Origin: Bacteroidota bacterium
Lineage (GTDB): Bacteria > Bacteroidota > Bacteroidia > Bacteroidales > Prolixibacteraceae
Assembly: GCA_023412195.1 (NCBI GenBank)
Contig: JAEYNZ010000052.1
Location: 1 to 64,000 of the forward strand
Reading direction: 5' to 3'
DNA length: 64,000 bases
Part shown: piece after piece, positions 34,622 through 43,166 of the stretch
Layout: each line of letters starts with the position of its first letter
Numbering within the stretch: position 1 is the first letter of the stretch
Made by a program: the position numbers and the translations under genes
Notes under the pieces: model-generated
Databases searched by the model: none
Seen by the model: the letters and a program-made list of their open reading frames with translations, nothing else
Told to the model about the DNA's origin: nothing

Positions 34622-35206
34622 TCAATAAATCAGATCACAGGCTTCGGGCGGCATCCAGTGAGAATCTTTTCCTTTCCACTTAACATTGCAGCCTATTGGA
34701 TTTGTAACCGGGACAGACACTTGTTTGCCGGAAGTGAGCTCATCAAGTGCACGGTCGAGATCATTAACCGTCATTTTGGAAACATCGCGGGGATTATCTA
34801 CTCCGCGGCCAGTATAAACAAGCTTCCGATCCTGGTTGAAAACAAAGAAATGAGGCGTTCGGAGTGCACCGTAAGCAAGTGCAATGGCTTGTGATTCATC
34901 ATGCAGATATTTCCATGGAAACTGATGGTCTTCCATTCTTTGAACCATATATTCGAAACTGTCTTCGGGATATGTTTCTTCACTGTTGGAATTTATGGCC
35001 ACAAATACTACTCCCTTATGTTTGTATTTTTCGGCTGTTTCCCTGGTTATTTCATCGCTGCCTTTAACATAAGGGCAGTGATTACATGTGAAAAATATGA
35101 CGAGGAACTTTGCATCTGCAAAGCTATGGATGGAATAGGTTTTACCATCGGTTGCAGGCAGATCAAAATCAAATGCCTTTTCTCCCAATTCAAGTGTATA
35201 TGCCAT
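34622..35206 (-). CDS. Thioredoxin-fold protein (AhpC/TSA, redoxin family)
   Basis: This 194-aa protein has a thioredoxin fold with a CNHC motif (TCNHCPYVKGSDE, near residue 40), FVAINSNSEETYPED and the cis-proline region RTPHFFVFN. It matches redoxin-family proteins with the signature CxxC-PYVKG. No signal peptide is present, so it is likely cytoplasmic. It may act as a disulfide reductase or peroxiredoxin-like enzyme. It stands alone. Confidence 0.87.
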   Translation of the reverse strand: MAYTLELGEKAFDFDLPATDGKTYSIHSFADAKFLVIFFTCNHCPYVKGSDEITRETAEKYKHKGVVFVAINSNSEETYPEDSFEYMVQRMEDHQFPWKYLHDESQAIALAYGALRTPHFFVFNQDRKLVYTGRGVDNPRDVSKMTVNDLDRALDELTSGKQVSVPVTNPIGCNVKWKGKDSHWMPPEACDLIY

Positions 35207-35481
35207 TATATGAGGTTTTAATTTAACTTCTAAATAACTTCATTATCAATAAAGGGCACTGCAGCAGGATGAGCCAGCCCATTGCTGACATGTTCTCGTC
35301 CGGCTGATGCCACAATGAAGCCACACCATCAAAATCTGTTCTTGTCACATTGTATTGCAGCTTATCCCCTCAATATTCTTTATCTAGTTATAAGAAATTC
35401 AACCTTACTTTGTTTAACTGTGAAAGGAAATCTTGTGTATTTTTAACCAATAAAAGTATTTAAGAAAATATATTCTGGCTA

Positions 35482-37491
35482 ATGAACAGGGAAGAAGCTT
35501 ACAGGAAGATATATGATTTGCGTCAGGAACTGGAAGAACATAATTATAAATATTATGTGTTGCACCAGCCCGAGATCAGTGATTACGATTTCGATATGTT
35601 GCTCAGGGAACTTGAAAAACTTGAAGCGGAATTTCCTGAATTTTCTGATCCTTTTTCACCCACTCAAAGGGTTGGAAGCGACTTAAGCAAAGCCTTTGAG
35701 CAGGTGGAGCACCGGTATCCGATGCTGTCGCTTTCCAATGCATATTCCGAGGGTGAGATCAGGGATTTTGACAACCGTATTAAGAAGCTGACCGGCCCTG
35801 ATTTTGAATATGTTTGCGAGCTTAAGTTCGATGGTTCATCCATCAGCCTGCTTTATGAAAAAGGTCGTCTTGTCAGGGCTGTTACAAGGGGCGACGGTGT
35901 AAAGGGAGATGATGTAACTGTGAATGTAAAAACCATACGATCGGTACCTCTGACGTTAAGGGGAAAGGATTATCCGGATGTTTTTGAAATCAGGGGTGAA
36001 ATTGTAATGCCTCTTCTTGTTTTTGAGGAACTCAATGCACAACGGGAGAAAGCAGGAGAACCTCTGTTTGCCAATCCCCGCAATGCTGCCGCCGGCACCC
36101 TGAAGATGCAGAACCCTTCCATTGTGGCTTCGCGTAGGCTGGATGCCTATTTCTTTTCGCTGATGGGTGATAACCTGCCGGAAGACGGGCATTATCAGAA
36201 TCTTCGTAAGGCTGCATCATGGGGGTTTAAGGTTTCGGAAGCCATGCAATTGTGCCGCAACCTGGATGAGGTACTGGGTTATTTAAATAAATGGGATCTT
36301 GAACGTCATAAAATTCCTGCCGGAACAGATGGGGTGGTAATCAAGGTAAATTCCCAAAGGTTGCAGGAGGAACTTGGCTTCACTGCCAAATCGCCCCGAT
36401 GGGCAATTGCTTATAAATTTAAGGCTGAAAGTGCAGCCACTGAACTGAAATCGGTTTCATACCAGGTAGGTCGTACAGGGGCAGTGACACCGGTAGCCAA
36501 TCTCGATCCTGTACTTATAGCCGGTACAGTTGTCAAAAGGGCGTCTCTGCATAATGAAGATATCATAAAAAAGCTCGACCTGCACCTGAGCGATACGGTA
36601 TATGTTGAAAAGGGAGGTGAGATTATTCCTAAAATAACAGGGGTAAATACAGAGATGAGGCATCCTATAGCACAACCGGTTCAGTTTATTGATAAATGTC
36701 CTGAATGCCGGACACAGCTTGTAAGGAATGAGGGTGAAGCTGCATGGTACTGTCCGAACGACATGGGCTGCCCGCCGCAGATTAAGGGCAAAATAGAACA
36801 TTTTGTGAGCCGGAGGGCCATGGATATTGACGGCCTTGGCCAGGAAACAATTGAATCGCTTTACAACCATGGCCTTATTAAAGGATTAGCCGACATCTAC
36901 CTTCTGAAGAAGGAACAGTTGACCGGACTGGAACGTATGGGTGACAAATCGGCCCAGCGAATACTCGATGGGGTGGAGGAATCGAAAAAAGCCCCTTTTG
37001 AACGGGTGCTTTATGCCCTTGGAATTCGTTATGTAGGCGAAACAGTGGCTAAGAAACTTGCCTCGCGGGTGCAGTCGGTCGATCATCTTAAAGTCATGAC
37101 TCAGGAAGAACTGGAGGCTATTGATGAAATAGGATCCAAAATTGCTGAAAGCATTGTAGCCTGGTTTTCTGAACCGGGGCATATTGAGATGATTGAATTC
37201 CTGAAGAGTCAGGGACTTCAGTTTCAGCTGAGCGAAAGCAGGCTTACCAACCGTTCCGAAAAACTAAAGGGTTTGAGCATAGTCATTTCCGGTACTTTTG
37301 AAAAGCACTCCCGCGATGAACTGAAAGAACTGATTGAACAAAACGGCGGGAAAAATGCAGGTTCCATTTCAAAAAAGACATCCTATATACTTGCCGGCGA
37401 TAATATGGGTCCCAGCAAACGGGAGAAGGCAGAGGAACTGGGAATACCTCTTATAACAGAAGATGATTTTCTTAAATTGATCCACGACTGA
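35482..37491 (+). CDS. ligA: NAD+-dependent DNA ligase
   Basis: This 669-aa replication and repair ligase seals nicks using NAD+. Domains in order: Ia, adenylation domain with the active-site lysine K115 in CELKFDG, OB fold, zinc finger (CPEC...YC...GC, around residues 400-425), helix-hairpin-helix domain, and C-terminal BRCT (KGLSIVISGTFE...NGGK) from about residue 590. Size and every motif are normal. It is followed by a DUF6913-like gene and dapA. Confidence 0.97.
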   Translation: MNREEAYRKIYDLRQELEEHNYKYYVLHQPEISDYDFDMLLRELEKLEAEFPEFSDPFSPTQRVGSDLSKAFEQVEHRYPMLSLSNAYSEGEIRDFDNRIKKLTGPDFEYVCELKFDGSSISLLYEKGRLVRAVTRGDGVKGDDVTVNVKTIRSVPLTLRGKDYPDVFEIRGEIVMPLLVFEELNAQREKAGEPLFANPRNAAAGTLKMQNPSIVASRRLDAYFFSLMGDNLPEDGHYQNLRKAASWGFKVSEAMQLCRNLDEVLGYLNKWDLERHKIPAGTDGVVIKVNSQRLQEELGFTAKSPRWAIAYKFKAESAATELKSVSYQVGRTGAVTPVANLDPVLIAGTVVKRASLHNEDIIKKLDLHLSDTVYVEKGGEIIPKITGVNTEMRHPIAQPVQFIDKCPECRTQLVRNEGEAAWYCPNDMGCPPQIKGKIEHFVSRRAMDIDGLGQETIESLYNHGLIKGLADIYLLKKEQLTGLERMGDKSAQRILDGVEESKKAPFERVLYALGIRYVGETVAKKLASRVQSVDHLKVMTQEELEAIDEIGSKIAESIVAWFSEPGHIEMIEFLKSQGLQFQLSESRLTNRSEKLKGLSIVISGTFEKHSRDELKELIEQNGGKNAGSISKKTSYILAGDNMGPSKREKAEELGIPLITEDDFLKLIHD

Positions 37492-37621
37492 AATTATTCT
37501 GCAGCCATCCATTGAATACTGTAAGTTGTTTCTGCACATTCCCGAAGTAAGGTGGAGCAGATGAGACAAAACTTTTATTGTAAAGCAAAACTTTTTCACA
37601 TTTCATTAACTTTGCCAGCAA

Positions 37622-38140
37622 ATGAAAATGTTTAATGCATACGCTTACAAGAAGCTCCACAGGGAAGCAGCCACGGTAGTACGGAGGGTAAAACTGCCCC
37701 ATCCCGAATCATTGGCGAAGGTATGTGTATTATGGCAACCTGGCGGTGAGCAGGCATTTCAGTATCTGCATGAATATTTTACACATTCACTGGTAATTTT
37801 CCGGAACATATGTGTTTATGACAAAAAAGCTGTCATTGAAACAAGCACCAGTATTATTACTCCTAAGGAGTTGAACTGGCTGGGCCTCCCTAAGCCGGGT
37901 ATTGCCGATGAGTATTTGAAAACAGAGTTTGATCTTCTTTTAAACATAGCTCTAAAGCAAAACCTGGTGCTCGATTACCTGACAGCCTTAGGCCGCGCAC
38001 ATTTTAAAATTGGCTGGTCGCCCGAGGCCCGGAATTTTTTTGACCTGAATATTAATATTGAAGGAAAACCCGATTCATTATATCTTGCACAACAACAAAT
38101 TTTTTATCTTGGCCAACTTAATAAAACGACTGTTACATGA
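37622..38140 (+). CDS. DUF6913-like conserved hypothetical protein
   Basis: This 172-aa protein resembles the Bacteroidota DUF6913 family, often found next to dapA. Stretches such as VCVLWQPGG, TPKELNWLGLPK and FDLLLNIALKQNLVLDYLTA are typical. It has no signal peptide or membrane segment; function is unknown. It overlaps dapA by 4 bp (ATGA), so the two are translationally coupled. A TAACTTTG element (37607-37614) lies just before the ATG, too close for a usual leader. Confidence 0.8.
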   Translation: MKMFNAYAYKKLHREAATVVRRVKLPHPESLAKVCVLWQPGGEQAFQYLHEYFTHSLVIFRNICVYDKKAVIETSTSIITPKELNWLGLPKPGIADEYLKTEFDLLLNIALKQNLVLDYLTALGRAHFKIGWSPEARNFFDLNINIEGKPDSLYLAQQQIFYLGQLNKTTVT

Positions 38141-39018
38141 TTCATCCATTTAAAGGAGTGGGAGTTGCGCTGGTCACACCTTTCACCGAGGATAAAAATA
38201 TTGATTTCAATGCACTTCAACAGATCATAAAAAATCAGGTTGAAGGAGGCACCGATTACCTGGTAGCACTTGGTACTACCGCTGAAACCCCCACCTTATC
38301 GGGGAAGGAAAAAAAGGAAGTTGTGAAGTTTGTAAAGGAACATGCCTCTGGTTTGCCGGTGGTGGTGGGAATAGGCGGCAACGACACAAAGAAGATCCTC
38401 AAGCAGATGAGCAAGCTTGATTATGACGGCATCAGCGGACTACTTATGGTTACACCGTTTTACAACAAGCCTTCACAGGAAGGGATGTTCAGGCATTATT
38501 CAACAATTGCAAAAGAAAGTCCGGTTCCAATTATTCTGTATAATGTTCCTTCACGTACAGGTATTAACCTTGAAGCAGAAACTGTGGTGAGGCTTGCCGA
38601 ATCTTCTGATAAATTTGCAGGGGTGAAGGAAGCTTCAGGTATCATGTCGCAGATCGCACGAATCAGGAAGTATGCACCTGAAAATTTCCTGGTTATATCA
38701 GGCGACGATGTTCTGGCACTGCCTATCATCTCAATAGGGGGTGCGGGAGTTATTTCTGTTATTACCAATGCCTTGCCAGGCAAGATGAGCAGTCTTATCC
38801 ACCATGCACTTGACAAGAATTATATTCAGTCCAGGGAAGTTCATATGGAGTTGATTGATTTGTTTGTACTTTTGTTCAAGGATGGAAACCCGGGTGGAAT
38901 AAAAGCCCTGATGAATATCCAGGGAACCATCAAAAACGAGTTGCGGTCACCACTGACAAAGATAAGTGACGCAACATATCATGAAATTAAAGAAGCATTT
39001 GGAAGATTGAAGATGTAA
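38137..39018 (+). CDS. dapA: 4-hydroxy-tetrahydrodipicolinate synthase
   Basis: This 293-aa cytoplasmic aldolase condenses pyruvate with aspartate semialdehyde in lysine and diaminopimelate synthesis. The Schiff-base lysine is K164 (GVKEASG), the catalytic tyrosine is Y135 (YNVPSRTG), and the threonine pair of the relay lies in LGTTAETPTL (T47, T48). Length is normal for DapA. It is coupled to the upstream DUF6913-like gene. Confidence 0.96.
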   Translation: MIHPFKGVGVALVTPFTEDKNIDFNALQQIIKNQVEGGTDYLVALGTTAETPTLSGKEKKEVVKFVKEHASGLPVVVGIGGNDTKKILKQMSKLDYDGISGLLMVTPFYNKPSQEGMFRHYSTIAKESPVPIILYNVPSRTGINLEAETVVRLAESSDKFAGVKEASGIMSQIARIRKYAPENFLVISGDDVLALPIISIGGAGVISVITNALPGKMSSLIHHALDKNYIQSREVHMELIDLFVLLFKDGNPGGIKALMNIQGTIKNELRSPLTKISDATYHEIKEAFGRLKM

Positions 39019-39055
39019 AAATCTGTTTTTTTAAATGTCTGATCCCTGTTTATGA

Positions 39056-39086
39056 TTTGTAAATCAAAATCTTTTATCTATTTTTG
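39056..39086 (+). promoter_or_regulatory. Bacteroidota promoter upstream of rpsO
   Basis: TTTG (39056-39059), 19-nt spacer, TATTTTTG (39079-39086): an exact match to the primary sigma-factor consensus. Transcription should begin near 39093, leaving a leader of about 70 nt before rpsO. Confidence 0.8.
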
Positions 39087-39164
39087 CGCCCGTAATTTTA
39101 AGCCGTTGTTATTGATAGCGATGCTGCGGCGTAAACATTGTATAACAGTTTTAAATTTAAAGGA

Positions 39165-39434
39165 ATGTATTTAACACCGGAGAAAAAACAGGAGTTTTTT
39201 GCCCAGTATGGCAAAGATGAAAAAGACACAGGAAGTGCAGAAGGCCAGGTTGCCTTATTCACATTCAGGATTAACCACCTAACCGAGCATCTGAAAAGGA
39301 ACAAAAAGGATTTCAGCACACGCCGCTCACTCATTAAACTTGTAGGAAAGCGTCGGCGGCTGCTCGACTACATGAAAGATAAAGATATTGAACGCTACCG
39401 CGCAATCATTGAGAAACTGAATCTGCGTAAGTAG
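39165..39434 (+). CDS. rpsO: 30S ribosomal protein S15
   Basis: This 89-aa protein binds 16S rRNA early in small-subunit assembly. It shows the S15 signature GSAEGQVALFTFRINHLTEHL and the basic segment GKRRRLLDYMK. The start at 39165 gives exactly the usual 89 residues; a longer frame adds nine. It precedes pnp, a conserved arrangement, with a terminator between them. Confidence 0.97.
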   Translation: MYLTPEKKQEFFAQYGKDEKDTGSAEGQVALFTFRINHLTEHLKRNKKDFSTRRSLIKLVGKRRRLLDYMKDKDIERYRAIIEKLNLRK

Positions 39435-39447
39435 TTAAAAGAATATG

Positions 39448-39480
39448 AGAAAGGCAATGCAAAAGTTGCCTTTCTTTTTT
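39448..39480 (+). terminator. Rho-independent terminator after rpsO
   Basis: A perfect 10-bp stem, AGAAAGGCAA (39448-39457) with TTGCCTTTCT (39466-39475), an 8-nt loop, then a T-run. It lies between rpsO and pnp, so pnp probably has its own promoter or depends on read-through. Confidence 0.85.
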
Positions 39481-39545
39481 GTATCTTGCAAAACCTCACC
39501 ACCCATTAGAATGAACATTAATAGTGAATTTTTTTTAACAGAATT

Positions 39546-41867
39546 ATGGTAAATGCAACAACAAAAACAATTGAACTTGCCGATGGCAGGCAAATTACGA
39601 TAGAAACCGGTAAACTGGCAAAGCAGGCCGATGGTGCGGTGGTGGTACGAATGGGTGAAACCATGGTGCTTGCAACTGTAGTTTCAGCTAAAGAAGCAAA
39701 TGAAGATGTGGATTTCATGCCGCTTTCGGTAGATTACCGTGAAAAATTCTCAGCGGCTGGCCGTTTTCCCGGTGGTTTTCTGAAGCGGGAAGGGAGGCCC
39801 AGTGATGAAGAAGTTTTGGTGGGGCGTCTTGTCGACAGGGCTCTGCGTCCGCTTTTCCCTGAAGATTATCATGCTGAAACTGCAGTGATGATTTCCCTGA
39901 TTTCAGCAGGAAAGGAAGATCTTCCCGATGCTTTGGCAGGCCTGGCCGCTTCGGCAGCCATCGTAGTGTCGGATGTACCTTTCGAGACACCCATTTCTGA
40001 AGTTAGAGTGGCAAGGGTAAATGGAGAATTTGTTATTAATCCCACTTATTCGCAGCTTGAGAACGCAGATCTTGATATCATGGTAGGTGCTTCCTACGAC
40101 AATATCATGATGGTGGAAGGGGAGATGAATGAAGCCTCGGAAGAGGACATGCTGGAAGCAATTAAGTTTGCACATGAAGAAATTAAAAAACATTGCAAGG
40201 TACAGGAAGAACTTGCCGCTGAACTGGGTGTAGTTAAAAGAACTTACAGCCATGAAAACAATGACGAGGAACTTCGTTCCAGGGTAAAGGCTGAGTTGTA
40301 TGAAAAATGTTACAGTATTGCCCGTCAGCTGATCACTAATAAACAGCAGCGGCTTGAAAGTTTTGCTGCTGTGCGCGATGAGTTTATTGAATCGTATAAG
40401 GAGGCCAATGCCGGCAATGAAGAGATTGACCTGAATGTTCATGAGAAACTGATCAAAAAGTATTATCATGAAGTGGAAAAGGAAGCTATGCGTCGGATGA
40501 TCCTTGATGATAAAGTCAGGCTTGATGGCCGTAAGCCAGAAGAAATCAGACAAATTTGGGGCGAAGTGGATTATCTTCCCGGAGCTCATGGTTCTGCACT
40601 TTTTACACGTGGTGAAACCCAGTCGCTTACTTCTGTAACTCTGGGTACAAAAATGGATGAGAAAATCATTGATTCCGTTACGATCCAGGGAAGGGAGAAA
40701 TTTCTTCTGCATTATAATTTTCCTCCGTTTTGTGTTGGAGAACCCCGTACACCCAGAGGGCTCAGCCGCAGGGAAATCGGTCATGGGAATCTTGCCCACC
40801 GTGCATTAAAACGGATAATACCTGAAGATTATCCATACATCGTACGTGTGGTTTCTGATATTCTTGAATCGAATGGTTCTTCATCCATGGCCACTGTCTG
40901 CGCAGGAACGATGGCAATGATGGATTCAGCTATGAAAATTAAAAGGCCCGTTTCAGGAATTGCAATGGGTTTAATTACAGATAAAGACTCTGATAAATTT
41001 GCAGTTCTTTCTGATATTCTTGGTGATGAAGATCACCTGGGCGATATGGACTTTAAAGTGGCAGGTACAGTGAATGGTATCACAGCTACCCAAATGGACA
41101 TAAAGGTTGACGGTCTTTCATACGAAGTACTTTCCAAAGCGCTTTACCAGGCAAAGGAGGGCAGGTTACATATTCTTGGAAAAATGCTGGAAGTAATTCC
41201 TGAGCCGCGTTCAGAATATAAACCTAATGTTCCAAGAATTGAAGTGATTGAAATTCCTAAGGATATGATTGGTGCGGTAATTGGACCGGGAGGAAAAATT
41301 ATCCAGGCTATCCAGGAAGAAACAAAAACAGTCATTGTTATTGAAGAGGTTGAAAATATCGGACGTGTACAGATTTCCGGTTCAGGAGTTGAAGCCCTTG
41401 AAGCTGCGAAAAAGCGGATTAAGGCCATTGTGGCTCTTCCTGAAGTGGGAGAAATTTACAAAGGAAAAGTAAAATCCGTAGTATCATTTGGTGCTTTCGT
41501 TGAAGTCATTCCTGGCAAAGACGGGCTACTTCACGTTTCAGAAATGGATTGGAACCGCGTAGAGTCGGCCGAAGATTATATTAAGGAGGGCGATGAAATA
41601 GAGGTCAAACTCATTGGAATTGATGAAAAAACAGGCAAGCTGAAACTTTCACGCAAGGTGTTGTTGCCTAAGCCGGAAGGTTATGTTGAACGGCCACCCC
41701 GTGAAGAGCGTGGTCCCCGCAGGGACGATCGCAGGGACGACCGCCGCGATGACCGTCGACGTGATGACCGGAGAGATGACAGAAGAAACGATCGGAGAGA
41801 TTTTCCACGCAGGGAAAACCGGCGCGATGATGACAACAGGGACCGCAGGCCAAGGCGGGATAGCTGA
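39546..41867 (+). CDS. pnp: Polyribonucleotide nucleotidyltransferase (PNPase)
   Basis: This 773-aa 3'-5' exoribonuclease has two RNase PH domains (about 10-230 and 320-545, with FSAAGRFPGGFLKREGRP and YNFPPFCVGEPRTPRG), then a KH domain (IGPGGKIIQAIQEET) and an S1 domain (YKGKVKSVVSFGAFVEVIPGKDGLLHVSEM). After the S1 domain comes a tail of about 55 residues made almost only of Arg and Asp (DDRR repeats), longer and more regular than usual. The tail is probably disordered and may contact RNA or partner proteins. It is followed by a terminator. Confidence 0.97.
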   Translation: MVNATTKTIELADGRQITIETGKLAKQADGAVVVRMGETMVLATVVSAKEANEDVDFMPLSVDYREKFSAAGRFPGGFLKREGRPSDEEVLVGRLVDRALRPLFPEDYHAETAVMISLISAGKEDLPDALAGLAASAAIVVSDVPFETPISEVRVARVNGEFVINPTYSQLENADLDIMVGASYDNIMMVEGEMNEASEEDMLEAIKFAHEEIKKHCKVQEELAAELGVVKRTYSHENNDEELRSRVKAELYEKCYSIARQLITNKQQRLESFAAVRDEFIESYKEANAGNEEIDLNVHEKLIKKYYHEVEKEAMRRMILDDKVRLDGRKPEEIRQIWGEVDYLPGAHGSALFTRGETQSLTSVTLGTKMDEKIIDSVTIQGREKFLLHYNFPPFCVGEPRTPRGLSRREIGHGNLAHRALKRIIPEDYPYIVRVVSDILESNGSSSMATVCAGTMAMMDSAMKIKRPVSGIAMGLITDKDSDKFAVLSDILGDEDHLGDMDFKVAGTVNGITATQMDIKVDGLSYEVLSKALYQAKEGRLHILGKMLEVIPEPRSEYKPNVPRIEVIEIPKDMIGAVIGPGGKIIQAIQEETKTVIVIEEVENIGRVQISGSGVEALEAAKKRIKAIVALPEVGEIYKGKVKSVVSFGAFVEVIPGKDGLLHVSEMDWNRVESAEDYIKEGDEIEVKLIGIDEKTGKLKLSRKVLLPKPEGYVERPPREERGPRRDDRRDDRRDDRRRDDRRDDRRNDRRDFPRRENRRDDDNRDRRPRRDS

Positions 41868-41892
41868 TTACATTAAAATTAATATAAAGAAT

Positions 41893-41926
41893 AAGCTGTT
41901 CATCACCGGACAGCTTTTCTTTTTTA
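41893..41926 (+). terminator. Rho-independent terminator after pnp
   Basis: AAGCTGT (41893-41899) pairs with ACAGCTT (41910-41916), followed by TTCTTTTTT, about 25 bp past the pnp stop. Confidence 0.75.
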
Positions 41927-41954
41927 ATGCTATTTTTGAAATAAAATACTGCCA

Positions 41955-42437
41955 GTGGAAGATTGGACAACGAACATAGTGTTGCAGGTTGACGAAAAAC
42001 TGAAAGATGTAAAGAAAAGTGATCTGCGGTTTTTCAGGGTGGATGAATTTAAACGGAATGTGAGAAGGACAGATGATAACGCACAAACTTGTCCTGCATG
42101 TAACCGTGAAAAAATCAATATTTCATCAGTGGTTCCCAAAATCAATGAAGCCATTAGTGTACCTGGAAAATCGCGCCGCGAATATGACAGGCTGATAAAC
42201 AGGATGGCTTCCCATATGCAGAAAGAACATGGCTATTATACTCCATACCATTTTAAATATCGTTATTCCTTTTACGGTCTGGTAGCAGGAATTGTAGCCG
42301 GTTTGCTGATCATGAGCCTGGCGGGTGGACAGAACTGGGCTATATTTTCGGCCAGTGTAAGTGCAGGTCTTCTCATTGGATACCTGAGAGGAGGTACGAA
42401 AGACCGGAAGATCAGGCAAAAGAAAATGCTAATGTAA
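41955..42437 (+). CDS. Hypothetical membrane protein with CPAC motif
   Basis: This 160-aa protein has a soluble N-terminal half with a CPAC motif near residue 46 and two hydrophobic segments (about 105-122 and 128-145), ending in a basic tail. I do not recognise the family. The start appears to be GTG at 41955, since no ATG lies upstream in frame. It is 15 bp upstream of a deoxynucleoside kinase gene and probably cotranscribed with it. Confidence 0.7.
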   Translation: MEDWTTNIVLQVDEKLKDVKKSDLRFFRVDEFKRNVRRTDDNAQTCPACNREKINISSVVPKINEAISVPGKSRREYDRLINRMASHMQKEHGYYTPYHFKYRYSFYGLVAGIVAGLLIMSLAGGQNWAIFSASVSAGLLIGYLRGGTKDRKIRQKKMLM

Positions 42438-42452
42438 CTCTGTGATAATAGC

Positions 42453-43085
42453 ATGCAGTATTTAGTTATTGAGGGAAATATAGGTTCAGGCAAAACAACC
42501 CTTGCCGGGATGCTTGCAAAAGATTTAAATGCCAAACTGATCCTGGAGCAGTTTGCAGATAATCCATTTCTGCCAAAATTCTACAAAGAACCTGACCGTT
42601 ATTCTTTTCCCCTTGAATTATCATTCCTGGCCGACAGGTACAATCAGATTAAGAAGGAGTTATTGAACCTCGATCTCTTTCAACCAATGGTTGTTTCAGA
42701 TTATCATTTTGCAAAAACAGCCATTTTTGCTGCCAACACACTTAAATCAGATGAATACCATTTGTTCAGGCAAATTTTCGATATGGTGTCAGAAAATATT
42801 CCCAGACCCGATTTATATGTATATTTGCATGCTGATACGAAAAATCTTCTGAACAACATCAAAAAAAGAGGCAGGGATTATGAGCAGGAAATAACTTCCG
42901 GATATCTCGAAAAGATCAGGGAAGGATACTTCAGCTGGTTCAGGCAAATTTCCACTTTTCCTGTACTGATTATTGATATAAATCAGATCGATTTCGTAGA
43001 GAATAAGCTTCATTATGAACTTATTAAAGAGGTGGTATTCAATAGTAAATATAAATTAGGCATAAATCGGTCGATTTTGTCCTGA
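42453..43085 (+). CDS. Deoxynucleoside kinase (dNK family)
   Basis: This 210-aa cytoplasmic kinase phosphorylates deoxynucleosides for salvage. Walker A is GNIGSGKTT (residues 8-16). The substrate-binding region contains EQFADNPFLPKFY, LSFLADRYNQ follows, and the lid has RGRDYEQE (near residue 140). Deoxyadenosine/deoxycytidine or deoxyguanosine specificity cannot be told from sequence. Length is normal. Confidence 0.9.
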   Translation: MQYLVIEGNIGSGKTTLAGMLAKDLNAKLILEQFADNPFLPKFYKEPDRYSFPLELSFLADRYNQIKKELLNLDLFQPMVVSDYHFAKTAIFAANTLKSDEYHLFRQIFDMVSENIPRPDLYVYLHADTKNLLNNIKKRGRDYEQEITSGYLEKIREGYFSWFRQISTFPVLIIDINQIDFVENKLHYELIKEVVFNSKYKLGINRSILS

Positions 43086-43112
43086 GACTATTTTCTAATT
43101 GAAAAAGCTTAC

Positions 43113-43120
43113 TATTTTTG
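43113..43120 (+). promoter_or_regulatory. -7 promoter element (TATTTTTG)
   Basis: Perfect TAnnTTTG match 47 bp upstream of the lipoprotein gene at 43167. A T-rich stretch at the -33 position (43091-43094) is only a partial match. Confidence 0.55.
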
Positions 43121-43166
43121 TGCGGGGAGAAAACGTTAAAAGTCAATTAATAAATTAAGGTATGTT

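Noticed and set aside
34450..34683. 77-codon plus-strand frame
   Set aside because: It starts in the 142-bp repeat and overlaps the end of the redoxin gene on the other strand; no protein features.
39903..40799. 298-codon open frame antisense to pnp
   Set aside because: It is a shadow of the conserved PNPase frame, with Cys/His/Phe-rich composition and no domain.
41683..41979. 98-codon frame overlapping the end of pnp
   Set aside because: It is an out-of-frame reading of the Arg/Asp repeat region and the terminator.
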